64,000 nt of DNA from Rhodoplanes sp963712435 (lineage in GTDB: Bacteria > Pseudomonadota > Alphaproteobacteria > Rhizobiales > Xanthobacteraceae), in assembly GCA_963712435.1 (NCBI GenBank), contig CAVQIB010000021.1, forward strand, positions 62,001 through 126,000, written 5' to 3'. This document shows positions 21,324 to 33,595 of the stretch, piece by piece (position 1 is the first letter of the stretch; each line of letters begins with the position of its first letter). Under the pieces are notes generated by a model. It was given only the letters and a program-made list of their open reading frames with translations. It had not been told where the DNA came from and did no database searches. The translations under genes and the position numbers were made by a program.

Positions 21324-21356
21324 GGCGGGGAGCGGGACGAGGTTCCGCTCCCCGCC
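21324..21356 (+). terminator. Strong hairpin between the RTX gene and its exporter
   Basis: Left arm 21324-21335 (GGCGGGGAGCGG) and right arm 21345-21356 (CCGCTCCCCGCC) pair perfectly over 12 bp with a 9-nt loop, 7 nt after the RTX stop and 33 nt before the exporter start. No T-run follows. It is likely to act as a partial terminator or an mRNA-stabilising 3' end, giving more RTX mRNA than exporter mRNA, a pattern known for type I secretion operons. Confidence 0.65.
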
Positions 21357-21389
21357 TGATCCGATCTTCGTTGCGACCGAGGGGATCCC

Positions 21390-23150
21390 ATGCCGGTCAA
21401 GAAAGACTTGACGCTCGCGAAGCGGCGCGCGGCCGCCCAGCTGACCGGAGGGCTGAGGGGAATCGTCGTCTTCCTGTTCCTGATCTCCGGCCTCATCAAC
21501 ATTCTGGCGCTGACCGGCTCGTTCTACATGCTGCAGATCTACGACCGTGCGTTGACGAGCGGCAGCGTGCCGACGCTCGTCGCGCTTTCGGTGCTCGCCC
21601 TCGGCCTCTATCTCTTCCAGGGCGTGTTCGACGTGATCCGCATCGCAGGTCCTGGTCCGGGTCGGCGCCCGCTTCGACAAGAAGATCGGCGCCGCTGGCG
21701 CACCGGGTGGCGATCGACATGCCGCGCTTCGGCTTTTCGGCGCCGGAGGCGCTCGAGCGCGGCCGCGACGTCGAGACGCGTGCGCGGCTTCCTCGGCGGC
21801 CAGGGCCCGATCCGCCTTGTTCGACCTGCCGTGGATCCCGCTCTATCTCGGCTTCGTCTACCTGCTGCACCCCTGGCTCGGCGTGCTGACCTTCGCGGGC
21901 GCGTGCGTTCTCACGGTTCTCACCATCGTCGGCGAAGTGCTGACCCGCCGTCACGCCGGCGCCGCGCGAGCCGCCACAATCGCCCGCAACACGATCGCCG
22001 ATTCGAACGCGCGCAACGCCGACGTGCTCAAGGCGATGGGATTCGCCGGCGCCGCGGTCCGGCGCTATCAGGACGCCAACAACGAGCATCTCGACCTGCA
22101 GACCCGCACCAGCGACGTCGGCCGGGACGGTTGCGGCGTATCTCGCGGGTGCTGCGCATGCTGCTGCAGTCGGCGGTGCTCGGGCTCGGCGCCTATCCTG
22201 ACGATCAAGGGCGACCTCTCAGCCGGCGCGATCATCGCTTGCTCGGTCGCGGCCGGACGCGCGCTGGCTCCGGTCGACATCGCGATCGCCAACTGGAAGT
22301 CGTTCGTGGCGGCCCGCCTCGCCTATCACCGGCTGCAAGGAGACGGTGGCGGCGCTCGCAACCGCGGTCGAGCCGATAGATCTGCCGGCGCCGGTCGCGA
22401 CCTTGGCGGTGGACAAGATCACCGTGGCGGCCCCGGCGAGCGGTCACGTTTTGCTCAGCGAGGTGAGCTTCGAGGTCCGCGGCTGGTCAGGCGATCGGCA
22501 TCATCGGACCGAGCGGCGGCGGCAAGACGACGCTGGTCCGGGCGCTCACCGGCGTGTGGCCGTTGCTGCGCGGAAGCGTCCGGCTCGACGGGGCCGACCT
22601 CAGCCAATGGCGCGAGGAGGCGCTCGGGTCGCACATCGGCTATCTGCCCCAGGAAGTCGGTCTGCTCGACGCGACGGTCGAGGAGAACATCTCGCGGCTT
22701 CGACTCCAGCCGAACGCGCGAATGATCGTCGAGGCGGCCCGGGCTGCCGGCGTCCACGACATGATCGTGCGGCTGCCGGACGGTTACAAGACGCAGATCG
22801 GCCCGCAGGGCACGGCGCTGTCGGCCGGCCAGCGGCAGCGGATCGGCGCTCGCGCGCGCGCTCTACGGCAACCCGTTTCTGGTCCTGCTCGACGAGCCCA
22901 ACTCGAATCTCGATGCCGACGGCGAGGCTGCGCTCAGGCAGGCGATCGACGGCGTGCGCGCGCGCGGCGGCATCGCCATCGTCGTGGCGCACCGTCCGAG
23001 CGCGCTCGCCGCGGTCGATCTGGTCGGGATCGTCCAGAACGGGCGGCTGGTCGCCTTCGGACCGAAGGACAAGGTGCTGAGCGGCGGGACAGTGACGTCG
23101 ATGCCGCAGCCCACCGCGGAACCCCTCAGGCGACCCATGCAGGTGCCAGC

Positions 23151-23154
<4 letters not shown>
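21390..23154 (+). CDS. Type I secretion ABC permease/ATPase (PrtD family; four or more frameshifts)
   Basis: About 588 codons from ATG 21390 (after GAGGGGATCCC) to TGA 23152-23154. Frame changes fall near 21645, 21705, 21780, 21815, 22125, 22195, 22340 and 22485. Order of parts: an N-terminal cytoplasmic stretch, six membrane helices (first IVVFLFLISGLINILALTG), then the ATPase with Walker A GPSGGGKTTLV, Q-loop YLPQEVGLLD, signature LSAGQRQRIG, Walker B FLVLLDEPNSNLD and the switch His in VVAHRPS. PrtD-type proteins energise export of RTX proteins by recognising their C-terminal signal. It stands directly downstream of the giant RTX gene, and its stop overlaps the next start in ATGA. Confidence 0.87.
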
Positions 23155-25477
<2,323 letters not shown>

Positions 25478-25478
<1 letters not shown>

Positions 25479-26839
25479 TGGATGCACGCCCTGTCGGTTC
25501 CCAAGATGTCCATGCGAGGCCGCGCCATCGCCGCCCGAGTCCGAAGAAGCGCCCCGACGAGCCGTCGTTCTCACTGCGCTGGCACGTGGTCTTCGGGTTT
25601 GCCGCGGCGGTGCTGCTGGTCGTCGGCTGCGGCGGCTGGGCGGCGTATGCCCGTCTCGAAGGCGCCGTTCTCGGCCAGGGCGTCCTCATGGTCAACGACA
25701 ATCTCAAGGAGGTCCAGCACCGCGACGGCGGCACCGTCCACCTCATCGCGGCGCGGCACGGCGATCATGTCGAGAAGGGCCAGGTCGTCATCCGGTTGGA
25801 CGACGTGCAGATCAAGGCGGAGCTGTCGATCATTCTGTCGCAGCTCGGCGAGCTGCTCGGCCAGCAGGCCAGGCTCATCGCCGAGCGGGACAATCTGAAC
25901 GCCGTCGAGTTCCCGTCCCGGCTGACGCAGGTGGCCGTCGATGCCGGCCTCGTTATGAGGGGAGAGCGGCGGCTGTTCGACGGCAACAAGCTCGCGCGCG
26001 ACAGTCAGAAACAGCAATTGCAGTTCAGCATCGACCAGACCGGCGAAGAGCTCAAAGGGCTTGAGTGGCGCAAAAAAGCGAAGACGGAGGAGATCAAGGC
26101 GGTCCACGCCGAAAAGACCAAGCTCAACGATCTGTACGGCAAGGGCCTCGTTCTGGGCCAGCGCGTACACGCGATCAATGTTGATTGGATCCGTCTGCAC
26201 GGCGAATTGGGCGAAATCGACGCAGCGATCGCCCGCGCCAACGTCCGCATCAGCGACGCGCGGCTCCAGATTCTCGCAATCGACCAGAACGCCAGAACCG
26301 AAGCTCAGCGCGAACTGCGGCAGGTAGAAGCGAAGCTCTCCGAGCTGAACGATCGCCAGATCGCCGCCGAGGACCGGCTGTCGCGGGTCGACATAAGGGC
26401 GCCCATCTCGGGCACCATCAACGAGACCACTGTCTACACGGTCGGCGGCGTCATCACGCCAGCCGCCAAAATCATGACCATCGTCCCGGATCGACCCGAC
26501 CTTCGGGTGGAAGTTAAGCTAAATCCGCTCGACATTGACCAGATTCGGATCGGGCAGACCGCCAGGCTGCGGTTCTCGGCGTTCAACCGCAACACCACGC
26601 CCGAGCTGTCCGGGGCGCTCGTGCACCTCTCGCCGTCGGTGACGCGCAATTCGACGACTGGAACGACCCACTATGTGGGCGAAATCGAGTTCACTGAGGA
26701 TGTCGCCAAGCTCGGCGACCGGAAGCCGCTTCCGGGGATGCCGGTAGAAGTCTTCATCACGACCGACGAACGGACGCCTCTGTCCTACATAATGAAGCCG
26801 TTCTCGGATCAGGTTCAGCGTGCGTTTCGCGAGCGCTAG
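25478..26839 (+). CDS. HlyD-family type I secretion adaptor
   Basis: 453 residues, starting at ATG 25478, which shares its A with the previous stop. A basic cytoplasmic N-terminus is followed by a single membrane helix (about 35-57, VVFGFAAAVLLVVG), a lipoyl half-motif (RDGGTVHLIAARHGDHVEKG), long coiled coils (about 120-330) with an internal R-Q-V-E-A-K-L-S-E-L segment, the second lipoyl half (VDIRAPISGTI) and a beta-barrel region with IVPDRPDLRVEVKL. These membrane-fusion proteins bridge the inner-membrane ABC exporter to a TolC-type channel. The reading frame is intact. No TolC gene is seen nearby, so the outer-membrane partner must be encoded elsewhere. Confidence 0.93.
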
Positions 26840-26840
26840 A

Positions 26841-26938
26841 GCATTTTCCGGCGAAGTGGGAACCGGTTCGTCGTAGAAAATGCGATCGCGCAACGACGGC
26901 TGGAGCGAATTCCGATTCCGCTGGAACGGAATTCGCTC
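26841..26938. repeat. Paired palindromes after hlyD-like gene (terminator/intergenic repeat)
   Basis: Two perfect inverted repeats follow the adaptor stop: GCATTTTC (26841-26848) with GAAAATGC (26876-26883), and GAGCGAATTCCG (26903-26914) with CGGAATTCGCTC (26927-26938), a 12-bp stem with a 12-nt loop. The wording (AGCATTTTC, GGAACCGGTTC) is typical of small palindromic elements scattered between genes in many Alphaproteobacteria. It would end transcription of the secretion operon. Confidence 0.7.
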
Positions 26939-27153
26939 TAGGCGGGCCAGATCCTGCCGAACGGCGGTGGCTTCTGCGACGAAGCGCAACAGAGACGGCC
27001 GGATGAAAGTCAGCAACTGCGGAGCCATGCGCAGAAAGCACAAGAACGGGTCGAGTCATGACGTGAGGCGCACGCGTGTCTACGGCAATCGCATCGACGA
27101 CGAGGCCCACTCCGGCGATGCGCCGAGATCGTGAAAGCACCGTTGGGGTCGCC

Positions 27154-28171
27154 ATGGCTCGTCACGTCGCGACCATCGTTTGCAGTCGATTGATCGTGAT
27201 CCGTCTGTCTTGTCTCGCGCTCGCGGGCGTGATCGCCTGGGAAGCGGCGCGCGCGGCGGACATGCCGCGGTTTCGTCTGCCGCTGCTGTGCGAGCCCTGG
27301 CGTTCGTGTGCCGTCCAGAACTATGTTGATCACGAGCCGTCGGCGGGCGTACGCGATTACGCGTGCGGAAGCCTGACCTACGACGGTCACGACGGAACCG
27401 ATTTCCGATTGCGTTCGCTGCGCGCGATGCGCGAGGGCGTCGACGTTTTATCGGCAGCGGACGGGACGGTCGCCCGCGCTCGCGACGGCGTTCCCGACGT
27501 TTCTTTTCGTACCCGCGAGGAGGCCGTTCGCGGTCGCGAATGCGGCAATGGCGTCGTCGTTCGTCACGTGGGCGGATGGGAGACGCAGTACTGCCATCTC
27601 GCTCGGGGCAGCATCTCGGTTCGGCCCGGCGACGCCGTGAAGGCGGGCGACCGGCTCGGGCAGGTCGGGCTTTCCGGAAAAACCGAATTCCCGCACTTGC
27701 ATTTCACCGTCCGGCGCGACGGCAAGACGATCGATCCGTTCGCGTTCGGCGCCTCGACGGATGGGTGCAGCGCTGGCCGCTCCCTGTGGGATCCGGCGGT
27801 CGTTGCGGCGTTCCGGTATCGCGCCGGCTTCGTGTTCGAGGCTGGATTTGCTGCCGCGCCCGTCAACCTGGCGGACATCGAAACCGGCTGGACGCCCCCG
27901 AGCGCGGAAGTCGCCGGCATTGATCGCGTTCGTCAGAGCGATCGGGCTTCAGGCAGGAGATGTCCAACGATTGGTGATCCGCGGACCGACCGGCGAGGCG
28001 CTCGTCGACGCCACGTCCGAGCCGCTCGATCGAAACAAGGCCCAGTCTCTGATGTATGCGGGCAAGAAGAGAACCGGTGACCGTTTTCCTTCCGGCACAT
28101 ACCGGGCGAACTATGGCGTTCTCCGCAACGGCGCTGTCGTCGTCGAAGAAACCTTCGAAATCGAGTTTTGA
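27154..28171 (+). CDS. M23 (LytM) peptidase-like protein, exported (one frameshift)
   Basis: From ATG 27154, a signal peptide (about residues 10-30, ending AARAAD) leads into a LytM domain. Metal and catalytic residues are visible in TYDGHDGTDF (H-x3-D), a YCHLARG segment and PHLHF (H-x-H). The frame shifts by one base near 27918 and then continues with AIGLQAGDVQRLVI to TGA 28169-28171, giving about 339 residues. M23 enzymes cut peptidoglycan cross-bridges; some lack activity and serve as activators, but here all ligands are present. The C-terminal 90 residues are an all-beta extension of unknown role. It stands alone downstream of the secretion operon. Confidence 0.82.
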
Positions 28172-28593
28172 GGGTGATCATCACTCGAAAGCGCCTGGTC
28201 CACGCCGCCGGGCAGCGGGTTAGCGCAGTGTCGTCCCACCGCGCCATCACCCCCGACAAGCGCCGCTCCATTTCACATGCTCAGATGGTCCGCTGCATGC
28301 GCCATGACCGCCTCCGATTTTCGCGTACAAGCCGAATTGCTGCTTCGCGACCAGCTCGATTTAATCCCAATTCATCACGCTATAGCTCTCTTGGGTTTTC
28401 TGGATCCCCGCTTGCGCGTCGCTTTCGCGCGGACGAGCGGGAACGGATTCAACCCAATCGGACACCGCTCAACCGGTTCGCGCTCGGAATGGGTTCCGCT
28501 TGCCGATCGGCGCCAGGTAGGTCGCCAGCGGCGCCAAAAGCTGCCCGATGCTGGAACTCGGTTCCCGCCTCGATCATCGACCGGGCACTGGAA
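28172..28593. other. No gene seen
   Basis: The stretch between the M23 peptidase and the extensin-like gene has only short frames of alternating type and no recognisable domain, RNA or repeat. Composition drops slightly in G+C around 28310-28400. Confidence 0.5.
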
Positions 28594-29361
28594 CTAACGG
28601 ACTTCCCATTGGCAGATGTGCAAGCCGGAGCGACGCTCAATCAAGTCGAGGTGGATGTGGTCCTCGTGGCTCGTATCGGAGCCGGGGCCAAGGACGGTCG
28701 AGAATCGCGCGCAGGCCGAGGCGGCGACCGCCGAGCGCAGGGTCTTGTCGGCCGCCGCGTCGGTCAGCACCACGGTCGCGCCATCCGTGAGCACGAGAGC
28801 ACGCAGGTCGACGGCGTTGCCGGCGCCGTGCTCGCTCGTGCGCGCGCCCTCGACGCGATTGCGCGGCCGGCACTCGTAGGAGGCGCTCACCTGCAAGCGG
28901 GCGAGGCGCCCCTTGTTGCGTTCGATCATCGGAGCGATGTCGGCGCGTATCCAATCCGCGAGGGCCTCCGCCATGCGGCAGCGAACCTTTGCGGCCGGCT
29001 CCAGCACCACGCGGTCGCCGCCGGACGAACGAATCGCCCGCAGACTGACCAGATCGCTCGCCCCGCATGAGCTGGAACCGTCGATCGCCGGCTCGAGATC
29101 GGCGACGGCGATCTCGGGCGCGAGGCGTTTCCAGCACTGGAGGCGAGCCTCGTCGGCCGGACCGGGTCGATCGCGCGCCGGTTCGGCCTTCGGTGAGCGC
29201 GGCGCCCGCTCGAGGGCGGCCGGGCGCGGAGGCGGGAGCGGGACGAACGCCTTCGCCGCGGCCCGACGGTTGGCCGGATCGCGCGCGCGCTCTCGCGCGA
29301 GGGTCGGGTCCGAAAGAAGGGCGGAGAAGAGGGCGACCAGTAGCGCGAGCCGGGCAGCCAT
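28594..29361 (-). CDS. Extensin-family protein (PF06904-like)
   Basis: 255 residues from ATG 29361 with a signal peptide (LALLVALFSALLSD). A Pro/Arg-rich linker (about 30-80) leads to the extensin-like C-terminal domain: C-W-K-R-L, SSCGASDLVSL, CRMAEALADWI, SYECRPRNR, the metal-site-like SEHGAGNAVDL (H-x5-D), and SHEDHIHLDL near the end. The S-E-H and H-x-H pattern resembles D,D-carboxypeptidases of the LAS/M15 type, which suggests a periplasmic peptidoglycan role, inferred and not proven for this family. It is a single gene, convergent with the M23 peptidase and divergent from the hydrolase. Confidence 0.88.
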   Translation of the reverse strand: MAARLALLVALFSALLSDPTLARERARDPANRRAAAKAFVPLPPPRPAALERAPRSPKAEPARDRPGPADEARLQCWKRLAPEIAVADLEPAIDGSSSCGASDLVSLRAIRSSGGDRVVLEPAAKVRCRMAEALADWIRADIAPMIERNKGRLARLQVSASYECRPRNRVEGARTSEHGAGNAVDLRALVLTDGATVVLTDAAADKTLRSAVAASACARFSTVLGPGSDTSHEDHIHLDLIERRSGLHICQWEVR

Positions 29362-29548
29362 GCGGTCCTCTGGGGCCGGGCGAGGGGCCGCGCCCTCGTG
29401 ATCAGTCGACAAGTTCACCCTTGCATCCCGTGTGTACCATGTTCCCGGGCAAAACGTCCCAGCTGGACGGCATTGAGAAGCACGCCGACCGACCCAAAAT
29501 TGTTCTCTGCCGTCCCCCGCGGCGGACCACAGCAGCTCGAGCGCGCAT

Positions 29549-31081
29549 ATGACGATCCGTGAAGCCGGCCAGATGGAATGGCGCATCTCGTTGAGCGCGT
29601 CCGGCGCGCGCCGTCTCGCGGCGGTCATCGCCCTGATTTTCATGTCGGCTGCGCTGTGGAACCTGGAGGCGCAACGTTCCGGCCTTTCGATCACGCCGCT
29701 CGCGGTGGGCTCGACGCCGGCAACGATCTACCGCCGCGCGGATGCGCCGCCCGCTCCCGCCGTCATCATTGCGCACGGCTTTGCCGGCTCGCGGCAGCTC
29801 ATGGAGGCCTTTGCCCTGACCTTGGCGCATGCGGGCTATGTGGCTGCGACCTTCGATTTCGAAGGTCACGGCCGCAACCCGACCCCGATGTCGGGCGACG
29901 TGACGCGCGTCAGCGGGACGACCCAAGGGCTGATGCGGGAAATCGGTCGCGTCACCGACGCCGTGCTCGCATTGCCCGGCGTCGATGGCCGCGTCGCGTT
30001 GCTCGGCCATTCGATGGCGTCCGACATCATCGTCCGCCAGGCGATCGACGACAAGCGCGTCGCGGCGGCGATCGCGATCTCGATGTTCTCGCAGGCGGTC
30101 ACGGCCGACCAGCCGCGAAACCTGCTCGCGATTGCCGGGGCGTGGGAGAGATTCCTGCGCGGCGAGTCGCTCCGGGCGGTGCGTCTCGTCGATCCGACGG
30201 CGGGAGAGAGCGAGACCGTCCAAGTTCCCGGTGACGGCGGCTTCCGGCGCGCGGTCGCGGCGCCGGCGGTCGAGCATGTCGGCGTGCTGTACTCGGCGAC
30301 GGCTTTGAACGAAGCGCGCGCGTGGCTCGACCGCGTCTTCCAGCGCACGAGCGACGGCCCGGTGTCGGCGACCGGCGGATGGATTGCGCTGCTGCTCATC
30401 GGAATCGTGCTGATGGCGTGGCCGCTGGCCGGCCTCTTGCCTTCCGGCGCAGCGCCGCCATCGAAGCTGTCGCTGCGCACGTTTCTCGTGGCGGCGCTCG
30501 TGCCCGCCGCGTTGACGCCGCTGCTGCTCACCCTGGTCGATACGCGCTTCTTGCCGGTTCTGGTCGCCGACTACCTCGCTGCGCACATGCTCGTTTTCGG
30601 GCTGATGTCGCTCGGCCTGCTGATCTGGAACGGCGTCAGGATCGGTCAATTCGCCTGGCTTGCCGCACTTGCCATCGCCGGCTACGGCATCTTCGTTTTC
30701 GGCGGAGCGCTTGATCGATACGTCGCCTCTTTCATGCCGCATGCCGGCCGGCTGCCCATCATCCTGGCCATCGCCATGGGGGCTGTGCCGTACATGCTGG
30801 CGGACAGCCTCCTCTGCGAGGCGGGACGCGCCGCGCTGTGGCGCGTGTTCGTCGCCCGCTGCGCCTTCCTCGCTTCGCTGGGCGGCGCGGTCGCGCTCGA
30901 CTTCAAGCGGCTCTTCTTCCTCCTGATCATTGTCCCGGTGATCGCCGCGTTCTTTGTCGTTTTCGGTTTGCTGGGCGGCTGGGTCGGCCGCAGGACCATG
31001 TCGCCGGCTGCGACCGGCGTCGGCCTCGGGCTGATGCTTGCCTGGGCGCTCGGCGTCACCTTTCCGATGTTCACGCCCTGA
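29549..31081 (+). CDS. Membrane alpha/beta hydrolase with C-terminal multi-helix domain
   Basis: 510 residues. One N-terminal helix (about 22-38) is followed by an alpha/beta hydrolase domain (about 50-275): oxyanion strand VIIAHGFAGSRQ, DFEGHGRNP and the nucleophile elbow ALLGHSMAS. The C-terminal 220 residues hold about six hydrophobic helices (for example GWIALLLIGIVLMAWPLAG and LIIVPVIAAFFVVFGLLGG). The topology puts the catalytic domain outside the cytoplasm if the first helix is a true anchor. I do not know a named family with this exact pairing; the substrate is open. ATG 29573 is an alternative start. It is monocistronic and faces the VWA operon tail to tail. Confidence 0.78.
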   Translation: MTIREAGQMEWRISLSASGARRLAAVIALIFMSAALWNLEAQRSGLSITPLAVGSTPATIYRRADAPPAPAVIIAHGFAGSRQLMEAFALTLAHAGYVAATFDFEGHGRNPTPMSGDVTRVSGTTQGLMREIGRVTDAVLALPGVDGRVALLGHSMASDIIVRQAIDDKRVAAAIAISMFSQAVTADQPRNLLAIAGAWERFLRGESLRAVRLVDPTAGESETVQVPGDGGFRRAVAAPAVEHVGVLYSATALNEARAWLDRVFQRTSDGPVSATGGWIALLLIGIVLMAWPLAGLLPSGAAPPSKLSLRTFLVAALVPAALTPLLLTLVDTRFLPVLVADYLAAHMLVFGLMSLGLLIWNGVRIGQFAWLAALAIAGYGIFVFGGALDRYVASFMPHAGRLPIILAIAMGAVPYMLADSLLCEAGRAALWRVFVARCAFLASLGGAVALDFKRLFFLLIIVPVIAAFFVVFGLLGGWVGRRTMSPAATGVGLGLMLAWALGVTFPMFTP

Positions 31082-31105
31082 CGGCCGGCGTGGCGGCGCC
31101 GTCTC

Positions 31106-32477
31106 TCAGCTCAGGACCAGCTTCCGCCCGAACGGCTGCACGGCGCTCGTATAGGCTTCCGGGACCGCCCAGATCACCGGCCAGGGCGGGCGGAAACGGG
31201 CTGGACCGTCGAGGTCGGTCAGAACCACGGCAATGTCCGGGCGGTGCTTGTGAGCCTCCTCCAGCAGGGGCGTGAAATCCGTGCCGCCGCCCCCTTGGAA
31301 TGAAATCTCGCGCAGGTCGGAGCGGCCCGGCTCGAAAAACTCGACCCGCCGCACGCACATATCGCCGATGATGAGGACGAGACCAGCCTCTTGTCGGCGG
31401 GTGATCGAACTCGATTTCACAGGCGAACCGGTCCATCAGCTTGTTTTCGATCGAGCCCGAGACATCGACGATGAGCGCAAGGCGCGGCACGCGTTTCGCG
31501 GTGCTGGTTCCAGGCTCCCAGGGCAGGCGATGGTTGGGACCGAGCCGCCCCTGGTTGGCGATGTATGACCGCGCCGGCCTTGACCAGGAAATGTCGGGTT
31601 TCCGCGCGAGACCTTTTGCGAGCTGGGTGCGCAGCACCTGCTCCCATGGCGTGCGGCTCCGCGGCAGGTCGGCGATCAAGACGCGCAGCATGGAGAAATC
31701 GCCGTCGCCTGCATGGCCGCGCAGGATTCGCTCACTCCATTCGCGCGCCTGCTCGGCTTCGGCCTCGGGAGGACCTTGCGTTTCCGGGTTCGGCATGAGA
31801 TCGGCGCAGCTTCTGCCGCCGAGTTGGCGCACGCGCGACGATCGCGGACCGTCCTGGTGGCGCGCCTCGGGCCGATGCCAGTTGCTTGTCGCCTGATCCG
31901 GCGATTGCTCGCCCGATCCCGCGTTGGCGGTCGGGGTCCCGCGTTGCCTCAGGCTTCCGGTTTGCCGCGTTCCGTTCTGCCGCAACATCCGGCGATCGTC
32001 GATCGCGCGATAGAGCCGTTCGACATCCCACTCGAGCAGCGCCTTCCCGACGTCCTGTTTCAGCAGCAAGGCGTGGGCGAGCAGTTGATCGAGAAGCACG
32101 GCGGAGGCGGGCAGCTGAATCCAGCTCAGATGCTCCAGCGTGCTGTTGACGATCGCGTCCGCACAGATGTTGAAGAGCTGAAGGTCGACATCGCCGAGCA
32201 ATTGCTGGAGTTCGAGAAAGCGCTGGGGGTGGCGCAGGCCGATATGCAGCACCTCATGGGCGATAAGTCCGACCTGGACGCGGAAGGGCACGGACTCGAA
32301 GGACGCGCCGTAGAACACGGTCGTGCCGTCGGTGGCGACCGGAGGCGCGTCGATGTCGGCCGGAAGATCCTGGTGTTTCACCCACAAAGCGAGGCCGCCG
32401 GTGGACGGCGCGCACTCCACCATCCGCTGGATCGCCCGCGTCCCGCGGTGGTCGGAGTGCGCAGTCAGCTCAATCAT
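31106..32477 (-). CDS. DUF2201-type metallopeptidase-like/VWA protein (one frameshift)
   Basis: About 457 residues from ATG 32477. The N-terminal part has a zincin-like helix LIAHEVLHIGLRHPQR (HEVLH), as in the DUF2201 family. A charged, low-complexity middle (about 175-245) leads to a VWA-like domain with LIVDVSGSI (partial MIDAS) and GGGGTDFTPLL. One base shift at about 31405 separates the two parts of the VWA domain, and the frame then ends at TGA near 31106. Such proteins are encoded with MoxR-type ATPases and are thought to be client-remodelling partners. The start overlaps the ATPase gene by 8 nt, so the two are translationally coupled. Confidence 0.82.
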
Positions 32478-33579
32478 CGTGGCCGTCCTTGCGACGGCGC
32501 TCGGCGTAGCGGTGGTAGGACGGGCTGTCCAGAATGGCCGCTTCGAGGCCGGCGGCGAGCGCCCGCTGCATCAGCAGCTCCATGGCCAGCGTCTGCGACT
32601 CGCGGATCGGCAAGGCGGCCGGGCCGCGGATGTCGGGCAGCTGCTCGATGATCTCGAGCGCGCGCGCGACGGTCTTCGTGTCCACGCTCGCGGCGAGAAG
32701 CCCGTAGATCATGCCGTAAAGACCGTCGAGCGTCTTCGGCAACAGGGCGGCGGTCTCCGCGCCGGGTTGCGCGGCGAGCAGCCGCACCACGTCGGCGCCC
32801 GCGTGAATTTCGCGCAGCACGCCAAAAAACTCGGCGGCGTTCGCCGCCCCGATGCGGCCCTGCACGAACATCCGCTTGGCCGCATCCGAGAGATTGGACT
32901 TGAGGACATTGGATATGTCCTCCCAGCCGCGCGGACTGGCGCCGATCAAATGATCGCCCGCGAGTTGCGCCTGGGTGTCGTCGAGCTTGTCCGGGCGCAC
33001 CTTCAGATAGGCCATCACTTCCGGCGCAAAATTCTTCTCGATCGCATGGCTGAGGAACGCGTCAATCACGGTCTGTACGTTGAAGTGAAACATCCGGTCG
33101 GCGAGCGCCGTGCCCATGTCGTGACTGACTGCGCCGTGGAAGCTGGCGTTCCCGGCGGCGATGACCTGCCAGCCGTCGGGCAGCCGATAATTCCCCACCC
33201 GCCGGTCGAGGATCAACGAATAGGCGGAAATCTGCAGCCGCTGGTCGGCGGCCGTGAGCTCGTCGAGGAAGAGGACGCCATCCGGCTGCTCCCGCGAGGG
33301 CAGGAACTCGGGCGGGAACCAGACCGTCTTGGCAAGCGTGTCATCGGCGTAGATGGCGCCGCGGATGTCCACGGGCTCGATCGTGGTGAGGCGCAGATCG
33401 ACGAGCGGCACGTCGAAATGCTCGGCGAGTTGCCGGACGATGGAGGATTTCCCGACGCCGCGCGTGCCCCACAGCATGGAGGCGCGTCGCCGCAGGGTCG
33501 GATCCGCGTACTGCTCGATCAGCGCCGCTTTGGCCGCGGCGATCGAAACGGGCGGGATGTTCATCGGATTGCCGAGCAT
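32470..33579 (-). CDS. MoxR-like AAA+ ATPase
   Basis: 369 residues. Walker A GTRGVGKSS (about residue 38), Walker B GVLFLDEL (about 105), a sensor-1 Asn in VIAAGNAS, and an arginine-rich lid segment around ASPRGWEDI. This matches the MoxR/YehL-like group that works with VWA-domain partners. It is cytoplasmic. Start is ATG 33579; ATG 33564 is also possible. It is the middle gene of a three-gene operon (membrane protein, ATPase, VWA protein) with 16 nt and -8 nt spacings, a layout that itself supports the MoxR-VWA pairing. Confidence 0.9.
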   Translation of the reverse strand: MLGNPMNIPPVSIAAAKAALIEQYADPTLRRRASMLWGTRGVGKSSIVRQLAEHFDVPLVDLRLTTIEPVDIRGAIYADDTLAKTVWFPPEFLPSREQPDGVLFLDELTAADQRLQISAYSLILDRRVGNYRLPDGWQVIAAGNASFHGAVSHDMGTALADRMFHFNVQTVIDAFLSHAIEKNFAPEVMAYLKVRPDKLDDTQAQLAGDHLIGASPRGWEDISNVLKSNLSDAAKRMFVQGRIGAANAAEFFGVLREIHAGADVVRLLAAQPGAETAALLPKTLDGLYGMIYGLLAASVDTKTVARALEIIEQLPDIRGPAALPIRESQTLAMELLMQRALAAGLEAAILDSPSYHRYAERRRKDGHDD

Positions 33580-33595
33580 CGATCACCACGCTAAT

